Of a stretch of 64,000 bases of DNA, positions 59,120-64,000 are shown in pieces. The position numbers were made by a program, and so were the translations under genes. Position 1 is the first letter of the stretch, and every line of letters starts with the position of its first letter. The notes beneath the pieces are model-generated. The model ran no database searches. It was given only the letters and a program-made list of their open reading frames with translations, and was not told the origin of the DNA. Origin of the DNA: Blastococcus capsensis (GTDB lineage Bacteria > Actinomycetota > Actinomycetes > Mycobacteriales > Geodermatophilaceae); contig NZ_JASNNW010000013.1 in NCBI RefSeq assembly GCF_030165005.1, positions 1 through 64,000 of the forward strand. Reading direction: 5' to 3'.

Positions 59120-59562
59120 TGGCCACCCTCACCGCAGGCCCGGCGCCGGCCTCGACGCCGACGGCACCGGCTCCACCCCCGGTCCAGGTGCTGTCCTTCG
59201 CCGAGCCACTGCCGGGCTTCCCCGGCCACCGGGACTACGTCCTGGTCGCCGGGGACACCGCCGGGCTGCTGTTCTGGCTCCAGTCGGTCGCCCTCGACGG
59301 GCCGCGGTTCCTCGCGGTGCCGGCCCGGGCGTTCTTCCCCGGGTACGCGCCCGTGGTCCCGGCGGCGGTGCGCGTCGAGCTCGGACTGGTCGACGTGGCC
59401 GACGCCCGGGTGTTCTGCCTGGTCAGCGTGCCCGACGGCGACGTCGCCGAGGCGACGGCCAACCTGCGCGCGCCGGTCGTGGTCGCCCCCGCGACGGGAC
59501 GCGCCCGGCAGGTCGTCCAGAGCGACGGAGCTCATCCCCTTCGGCGGCGTCTGCGCCGATAA
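59119..59562 (+). CDS. fliW: Flagellar assembly factor FliW
   Basis: The 147-residue protein has the FliW strands VQVLSFAEPLPGFPGHRDYVLV and the core FWLQSVALDGPRFLAVPARAFFPGYAP, then GLVDVADARVFCLVSV. FliW binds CsrA and free flagellin, linking flagellin level to translation. Its N-terminal Pro/Ala/Thr-rich stretch is longer than usual. ATG overlaps the flgL stop by one base. Confidence 0.92.
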   Translation: MATLTAGPAPASTPTAPAPPPVQVLSFAEPLPGFPGHRDYVLVAGDTAGLLFWLQSVALDGPRFLAVPARAFFPGYAPVVPAAVRVELGLVDVADARVFCLVSVPDGDVAEATANLRAPVVVAPATGRARQVVQSDGAHPLRRRLRR

Positions 59563-59652
59563 CCTCAGGGGCCGCGTCGGTACGCGGCTGCCGACGCCCG
59601 CCTTCCGGCGGGCATGCCAGGACGGCCATCACACACCCATGGAGGGGTATCC

Positions 59653-59970
59653 GTGCTCACACTCACGCGCAGCGTCGGCGAGACGATCCGCATCGGCGAC
59701 GACATCGAGATCCATGTCGTCGAGGTTCGCGGCGGCACCGTCCGGCTGGGCTTCAAGGCCCCTCGCGAGGTCGCCATTCACCGCGAGGAGGTCTACCGGC
59801 AGATCGCGGAGGCCAACCTCCTCGCCGCTCAGGTCACGGCCGACACGCTCGGGGCGCTGGCGGCGTTCGCGCCGACCGCGGTGTCCGGGTCCGAGGCGGT
59901 CGGGGCCGGCGTCGAGGGCCCGGGAGCTCCCGAGGACGGCACCGTGCCGGCGGCGCGCCCGGGAGACTGA
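59653..59970 (+). CDS. csrA: Carbon storage/flagellin translation regulator CsrA
   Basis: The 105-residue protein begins VLTLTRSVGETIRIGDDIEIHVVEVRGGTVRLGFKAPREVAIHREEVYRQI (read in parts), the RNA-binding fold; it is full and conserved. A C-terminal tail of about 45 Ala/Gly/Pro residues is unusual (CsrA is commonly 60-75 residues). It is expected to block flagellin translation and be countered by FliW next to it. GTG start after GGAGGGG. Confidence 0.95.
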   Translation: MLTLTRSVGETIRIGDDIEIHVVEVRGGTVRLGFKAPREVAIHREEVYRQIAEANLLAAQVTADTLGALAAFAPTAVSGSEAVGAGVEGPGAPEDGTVPAARPGD

Positions 59971-60170
59971 CAGAACTCTACGGTGACAAGGGGGGTGCGC
60001 TCGGCAGACGGTGCCAATCTGACGGCTCCGAGGGGCAGGCAGGGCGCAACACAGGCAACTGTTGCCGAACATTTCCTCTGACAACTGCGCGGACACGGCG
60101 AGTTGTGTCCCGCGTTCGCTGCGTGCATGCGGCAGATTTCTCCCCAAGCAAGTGACAGGGGGCGATCAAG

Positions 60171-60677
60171 ATGGCACGCAACGCATTCACCACTTCGGTG
60201 GCCGGCGACCAGGCCGGCGAGTCGGAGTCCGTGGTGGTCCACGTGCAGCTGCGGCCGCGCCGCGGCGCGACCCGCAAGTGCCTCGCGGCGCTCGCGACGC
60301 TGGCCGCCGAGCACGACGAGGTGGTCTTCGCCGTCACGGGGCTGAGCAAGGACGACCGCGTGGTCCGGGTGACCGTCGGTGTCGACCTCGGTCCCCGCAC
60401 GGCCGTCGCCAAGTTCTCGTCGCAGGCGCAGGCCGCCTACGCGTTCGTGTCGGCGATCTTCACCTCGCTCTACGACCACATGCCGGTCTACACGGCCGAG
60501 CCCGGCGGCGCCGAGCGCGCCGCCGCCACCACGCTGCTGGAGCACGCCGCCGCGGGCACCGCCCGGGCCGATGCCCTGGCGGCCGACCTCCTGGACGCGC
60601 TTCCCGGCTCCCCGGCGCCGGCCTGGCCCGTCCCGTCCCCCCGGCTGCCCGGTCCCGGGGAGCGCATCCCGGCCTGA
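60171..60677 (+). CDS. Hypothetical protein at flagellar edge
   Basis: The 168-residue protein begins MARNAFTTSVAGDQAGESES and has a beta-alpha fold region (VVVHVQLRPRRGATRKCLAALATLAAEHD, then DRVVRVTVGVDLGPRTAVAKF). A Pro-rich tail ends it. The ATG follows AGGGGGC. No family recognised; the position suggests flagellar or sigma-28 control, which is unproven. The gap 59971-60170 carries a GCCGAACA that resembles only weakly the flagellar -10. Confidence 0.6.
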   Translation: MARNAFTTSVAGDQAGESESVVVHVQLRPRRGATRKCLAALATLAAEHDEVVFAVTGLSKDDRVVRVTVGVDLGPRTAVAKFSSQAQAAYAFVSAIFTSLYDHMPVYTAEPGGAERAAATTLLEHAAAGTARADALAADLLDALPGSPAPAWPVPSPRLPGPGERIPA

Positions 60678-60750
60678 CGGCGTCGGCGAGTGGTACGCCG
60701 GTGCCGGCCCGATCGGCACCTCTTCTTCCCCGTAGTGCCCTGGAGTACCG

Positions 60751-61854
60751 ATGCCCGACCGCAGTTCGTCCCCGACTCCTCCGACCGCCGACGACCGGAT
60801 CCGCAGCCGAGAGCCCCTGGTGTTCGGCGGGATCCCCGAAGCCGAGGGATGGGCGTTGGCGCCCATCACCCCCCGCGACCGGGTGCACTTCCGAGTCGAC
60901 CGGGAACTTCCGCTCGACCACTTCCGCCGGGCGCTGCCCGACGGCGTCACCGTCAGCTACGACCAGGGTGACGGCCTCTACCGGGTGGACGGTGCCTGCG
61001 GCTCTGCGGCGGTGCTCGCGGACTGGGTCAAGGCGTGGTGCACCGGCCAGGGGATCACCACCGTGGGGCTGCGCGCCGAGACCGAGGTCCGGCGGCGCGC
61101 CCCGCGCGACCTGCCGCCGGATTTCCTCGCCGACCTCTGCCGGCACTACGGGCCGGTCAGCCTCAAGCGGCTGCAGCGGAACATGAGCACGATCCGGCTG
61201 CACCTGCCCGACCCCGACGACCTCGGCCAGCAGGTCTTCGAATGGGTGCTCAAGGCCGTGGCGCAGTACGACGAGACCAAGTCGGTCCCCTTCGGTGCCT
61301 TCCTGGCCACCCAGCTGTCCAAGTGGGTGCACGACCTGGGCCGCAACGCGCACGGCCGCACCGCAGCGGACACCGAGCACAGGCAGCAGAAGGCGATCGC
61401 CTCCTTCATGGCCGAGCACCAGCGCCGGCCCAGCGAGAAGGAGCTGGCCGCCTACATGGGCCAGAGCGTCGCCACGCTGCGCCGCAACTCCCAGACGGTC
61501 GCCACCCTCAACGGCCTGCGCAACCTGCAGTCGCTCGACGGCGCGCCCGACGTCACCGAGATCCTCCTGCCGGACTCCTCCGAGGCGCCCGACGAGATCA
61601 TGGGGGAGGCGGAGCAGACCCTGCTCTCCCACGCGCTCACCGCGGCCTGCGCCCCGGACCCGGCGGCGCGGCCCGACCAGCGCGCCGGCCAGCCGAACGT
61701 GCTCGGCTGGGCCACCTGGTACCTGACCACCTGGGGTGGGCAGACCAAGACCCAGCTGTCCAGCGATCTCAACACCTCGGTGCGGAACATGAACGTCTAC
61801 GCCGACCGGGTGGAGAAGGCGCTCAAGCACCGCCTGGCCGAGCTCGCCGAGTAG
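60751..61854 (+). CDS. Divergent sigma-70-like regulator, unknown family
   Basis: The 367-residue protein has a sigma region 2-like block around residues 150-200 (LPDPDDLGQQVFEWVLKAVAQYDETKSVPFGAFLATQLSKWVHDL, read in parts). It continues with a region 3-like helix (RRPSEKELAAYMGQSVATLRR) and ends in a helix-turn-helix-like part (QTKTQLSSDLNTSVRNMN). The first 130 residues do not match any sigma factor I know. Position next to the flagellar locus suggests a motility or stress regulator. Function not proven. Confidence 0.6.
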   Translation: MPDRSSSPTPPTADDRIRSREPLVFGGIPEAEGWALAPITPRDRVHFRVDRELPLDHFRRALPDGVTVSYDQGDGLYRVDGACGSAAVLADWVKAWCTGQGITTVGLRAETEVRRRAPRDLPPDFLADLCRHYGPVSLKRLQRNMSTIRLHLPDPDDLGQQVFEWVLKAVAQYDETKSVPFGAFLATQLSKWVHDLGRNAHGRTAADTEHRQQKAIASFMAEHQRRPSEKELAAYMGQSVATLRRNSQTVATLNGLRNLQSLDGAPDVTEILLPDSSEAPDEIMGEAEQTLLSHALTAACAPDPAARPDQRAGQPNVLGWATWYLTTWGGQTKTQLSSDLNTSVRNMNVYADRVEKALKHRLAELAE

Positions 61855-62252
61855 CGGGGGACCGCAGCCCCCGGTCCATCCCGTGCGGTCTTTCCCCGCT
61901 CCGGCGGTGGGGCGCTGCCGCAAGCGCGGCGGCGACACCGCAAGAGCTGACCCCATGGAGTACCTCTCCGAAATCGGCGTGGTCCCGCTCGTCCCCCCAC
62001 CCGGGGCCTGCGGAACCACGCCGTTCCCGGCCGTCCGCATGCCCGCCCCCGGTCCGGTGGCGCGGAGGGCACGATGCCCTCACCAGGGCGGACACGCGCG
62101 GATCGCGGGTCGATCTCGGAAAAGACGGCGCTGACGGGTCGATCGGCATCCGCGCCTGCCGATATCCACCTCGTGACGCCACGTCCGAGCATCCGCAGCC
62201 ACGCCCATCAGGCGTGGCCGGTGACCGGACCGTGGTACCGGGGTGAGGCCCA
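61855..62252. other. Intergenic region before hypothetical genes
   Basis: 398 bases with a sigma-28-like promoter candidate (62139-62165) and a GTCGATC direct repeat near 62110 and 62138. No convincing gene; short ATG frames inside lack ribosome sites and known motifs. Confidence 0.4.
62139..62165 (+). promoter_or_regulatory. Possible sigma-28-like promoter
   Basis: TCGA (62139-62142), 15 nt, GCCGATAT (62158-62165). The -10 is the textbook sigma-28 form, the -35 is off. It would drive the two hypothetical genes at 62253-63364. Confidence 0.4.
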
Positions 62253-62600
62253 GTGACCGCACTGCCCACCGGTGACGCCGGCGCCCCGACGCTGGTCCCG
62301 CACTGGCTCGACGCGCCCGCCCGCGATCTCCTCGCCACCACGGTGCGAACCGCTCTGGAGGACCGCTCGATGCACCCGGTGACCGCCGTCCACCTGGAGG
62401 ACGTGCTCACCGAGCTGCACGTCGCGGCCGCTCGTGAAGCGGTCTGGCCGGCGTCGACGGCCCGGGTCCGCCTGGCGACCGGCTGGGACGACGACGTCCT
62501 CCCGGTCCGGCTCAGCCCGGCCGAACTGGCCGCCGTCCACACCCTTCCGGGCCTGCCCACCCCGCTGCGGACGCTGCTCGGTGCGGGGGGCCACCGGTGA
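62253..62600 (+). CDS. Hypothetical protein
   Basis: A 115-residue protein (MTALPTGDAGAPTLVPHWL, then EDVLTELHVAAAREAVWPASTARVRLATGWDDD) with no recognised fold. It ends with GTGA overlap into the next gene, so the two form an operon. No signal peptide; probably cytoplasmic. Confidence 0.55.
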   Translation: MTALPTGDAGAPTLVPHWLDAPARDLLATTVRTALEDRSMHPVTAVHLEDVLTELHVAAAREAVWPASTARVRLATGWDDDVLPVRLSPAELAAVHTLPGLPTPLRTLLGAGGHR

Positions 62601-63364
62601 CCACCACCCTCTTCGGCACCGCACCGTCCGGCCGCTTCCTGCACCGGCGCCGGGCCGCCGCGGTCGACGTCGCCGATCTGCACGAGGTCGCCGCCGAGCT
62701 GCTGCCCCGGCTGGCCACGCCCGGACTGCACCTGCGCCTGGTGCGTCGCCCCGGCGCGGGCACCGTGCTCCACGTCGAGGAGGACGAACGCACCCTGCGC
62801 GTCCCGCTCACCGACCTCGCCGACGACATGAGCCGGGCCGGGGTACCCGGCACGGACGCCGGCATCGCCGCCGCCCTGCGCAGCTGGGTGGCCCGGCGAC
62901 CGGTCACCGACGCCGCCGCAGCCGGCACCGGCATCGCCGTCCTCGACTGGTCCGATGCGGCGCAGACCGCGATCGGCTGGGGCGTGGTGGTCGTACGCGG
63001 TGAGATCCCGGTCCCGTGGGCGCCGTCCCCGTCCGCGCGCACCGTCGAGCTGCACCGGACCCGCTCCGCGGCGACCGGGCGGGCCCACGACGTGTCCATG
63101 GACCTGCGCGTGCAGGGGCCGCTGGCGCTGTGGTCGCACCCCCGGGTGCCGGTTCTGGCGTCGTCCGCGCTGGTCGCCCCGGACCTGATGCTGCACCGCA
63201 TCGCCGCCGTCGGGCTGTCGTTGTCCGACATGCACGTGGTCGTGACGCCGCACCGGCCGGTGGCCTGTGCCGGTCCTGGTGTGGCTCGCCGGCTGGCCGG
63301 TCAGGCCAGCGAAGCGAGCGTGACGCTGCCCTGGCGTCGCGTCGTCGACCTGCCCTGGCTCTGA
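62597..63364 (+). CDS. Hypothetical protein, operon partner
   Basis: A 255-residue protein (MTTTLFGTAPSGRFLHRRR, LHLRLVRRPGAGTVLHVEE, WGVVVVRGEIPVPWAPSPS) with alternating beta strands and no known motif. Starts at GTG 62597 within the upstream stop. A palindromic terminator follows. Function unknown. Confidence 0.6.
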   Translation: MTTTLFGTAPSGRFLHRRRAAAVDVADLHEVAAELLPRLATPGLHLRLVRRPGAGTVLHVEEDERTLRVPLTDLADDMSRAGVPGTDAGIAAALRSWVARRPVTDAAAAGTGIAVLDWSDAAQTAIGWGVVVVRGEIPVPWAPSPSARTVELHRTRSAATGRAHDVSMDLRVQGPLALWSHPRVPVLASSALVAPDLMLHRIAAVGLSLSDMHVVVTPHRPVACAGPGVARRLAGQASEASVTLPWRRVVDLPWL

Positions 63365-63389
63365 TCCCGCCCGAGGCGACGTGAATTGA

Positions 63390-63417
63390 CCTCAGGCATA
63401 GGAACCTATGCCTGAGG
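63390..63417. terminator. Palindromic terminator
   Basis: A perfect 13-bp stem (63390-63402 with 63405-63417) followed by TTT, between convergent genes. It contains GCATAGG-AA-CCTATGC. Confidence 0.75.
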
Positions 63418-63437
63418 TTTCGGGCCGCCTTCCGTAT

Positions 63438-63453
63438 GCATAGCTTCCTATGC
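63438..63453. repeat. Second CATAG palindrome
   Basis: GCATAG-CTTC-CTATGC, sharing both arms with the palindrome at 63390-63417. It could terminate the convergent M15 gene. Confidence 0.6.
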
Positions 63454-63472
63454 CCGGGCCGCGATCCTTTCC

Positions 63473-64000
63473 TCAGCTGATGTAGCCGTACTCCCAGTGC
63501 CACGGCTCCGGCTTCTCACCGCCGGGTCCGGCCCAGTCGGGCTGCACGAACCCGAAGCGCGCGGCGTTGGCCGACATCCAGGTCCACTGCGGGCTGCCGG
63601 CGACGTTGACGCCGCCGCCCAGGTCGATCGCCAGCGCCCAGCCGTGGTTGGACGTTCCGGGCACGGCGGCCAGCGCCGGCTTGCGGTAGTACGCCGCCAC
63701 CTGGGCGCCGAACGGACGGTAGGAGTCGGTGATCCGCAGCGGGGTGCCGAATTCCGCGGCGTAGGCCACGTCCAGCTGGGCGTAGGACGCCGCGGCGTCG
63801 CAGCGCAGCGCGTGCCCGGCGACCGCCAGCTTGCACAGTGCCCCGGCCGGGATGTGGCCGTTGGCCCAGCCGCCCCACTCCGGCCGCACCGGGCCCGGCT
63901 CGGGCAAGGGCGCGCCGCAGGGGCCGGTGGCCGCGGCGGTCGGCGGGGCCGGGTTGGGCGCGGCGGACGCCCCGAGGGGGACCCGCACGGCGACGGCGTC
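63473..64000 (-). CDS. M15 family D-alanyl-D-alanine carboxypeptidase-like protein (partial at window edge)
   Basis: The visible part carries the M15/VanY pattern: ITDSYRPFGAQVAAYYRKP, NHGWALAIDLGGGVNVAG (metal-binding His and Asp), and a late EPWHWEYGYIS with catalytic His. It trims peptidoglycan stem peptides outside the cell. The frame is open to the right edge, so the true start and signal peptide are probably beyond the window; GTG 63988 is an internal candidate. Ends near the convergent terminator. Confidence 0.85.
   Translation of the reverse strand, partial: DAVAVRVPLGASAAPNPAPPTAAATGPCGAPLPEPGPVRPEWGGWANGHIPAGALCKLAVAGHALRCDAAASYAQLDVAYAAEFGTPLRITDSYRPFGAQVAAYYRKPALAAVPGTSNHGWALAIDLGGGVNVAGSPQWTWMSANAARFGFVQPDWAGPGGEKPEPWHWEYGYIS

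Noticed and set aside
59971-60170. Sigma-28 promoter before the 60171 gene
   Set aside because: GCCGAACA is present but there is no TCAA-like box 16 nt upstream.
63988-64000. Complete M15 gene beginning at 63988
   Set aside because: The frame is open to the window edge and no signal peptide is visible, so the gene is treated as cut by the edge.

Overview
This window comes from the chromosome of a very GC-rich actinobacterium. GTG starts are common, adjacent genes often overlap by four bases (ATGA or GTGA), and the terminators are GC hairpins without long U-tracts. The gene content fits Geodermatophilaceae (Blastococcus, Geodermatophilus or Modestobacter); this is inferred from content only. 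No rRNA, tRNA, CRISPR array, insertion sequence or prophage was recognised.

Bases 1-26,600 are a mixed housekeeping and stress region. In order it holds: an AhpD-fold protein; a debranching-type glycosidase; a Crp/Fnr regulator with two paralogous short-chain dehydrogenases and an SRPBCC protein; membrane proteins including a TVP38-type protein; a thioredoxin-fold, deiodinase-like gene; a DUF427 protein; a minus-strand operon of VKOR-like, alpha/beta-hydrolase, DehI-like and HAD-dehalogenase-like genes; a WrbA quinone oxidoreductase; a merR/merA mercury pair with a typical MerR promoter; an MFS exporter; a formate/nitrite-type transporter; a geranylgeranyl-reductase-like flavoprotein; the divergent hemolysin III / cis-prenyltransferase pair; a DUF885-type protein; PIN-PhoH; and an AbiEi-like protein.

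The most important observation is the deiodinase-like gene at 8001-8798. The codon for its catalytic Cys/Sec position is TAG (8187-8189). The reading frame continues intact for another 202 codons through the rest of the fold. Exactly 18 nt after the TAG is a GGTC apical loop on a 7-8 bp GC stem, closely matching the geometry of the E. coli fdhF bacterial SECIS as I remember it. UAG decoding as selenocysteine has been reported for Geodermatophilus and Blastococcus (Mukai and colleagues, 2016, from memory). The simplest reading is a UAG-encoded selenoprotein. The same gene also ends at TAG, so one mRNA would use UAG with two meanings.

Bases 26,600-60,000 are a nearly complete Gram-positive-type flagellar locus. 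Minus-strand order from right to left is fliA, fliC, fliD-fliS-fliT-like, then flgB-flgC-fliE-fliF-fliG-fliH-fliI-fliJ-(NlpC/SLT)-fliK-flgD-flgE, then flbD-motA-motB-fliL, then fliM-fliN-fliO-fliP-fliQ-fliR-flhB, then flhA-flhF-(small membrane protein). On the plus strand, diverging from fliA, are flgN-flgK-flgL-fliW-csrA. Hairpin terminators separate the blocks. A shared sigma-28-like promoter (TCAA, 16 nt, GCCGATGA) lies before flgB, flbD and fliM, with a variant before fliC and weaker matches before flhA and flgN. Oddities are an FlhF whose GTPase motifs are degenerate, a FliN with a CheC-like N-terminal half, a FliM without the usual CheY-binding peptide, and an 81-bp tandem duplication inside fliH.

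Bases 60,000-64,000 hold poorly recognised genes at the flagellar edge (one is a divergent sigma-like protein) and a partial M15-type peptidase at the right end.
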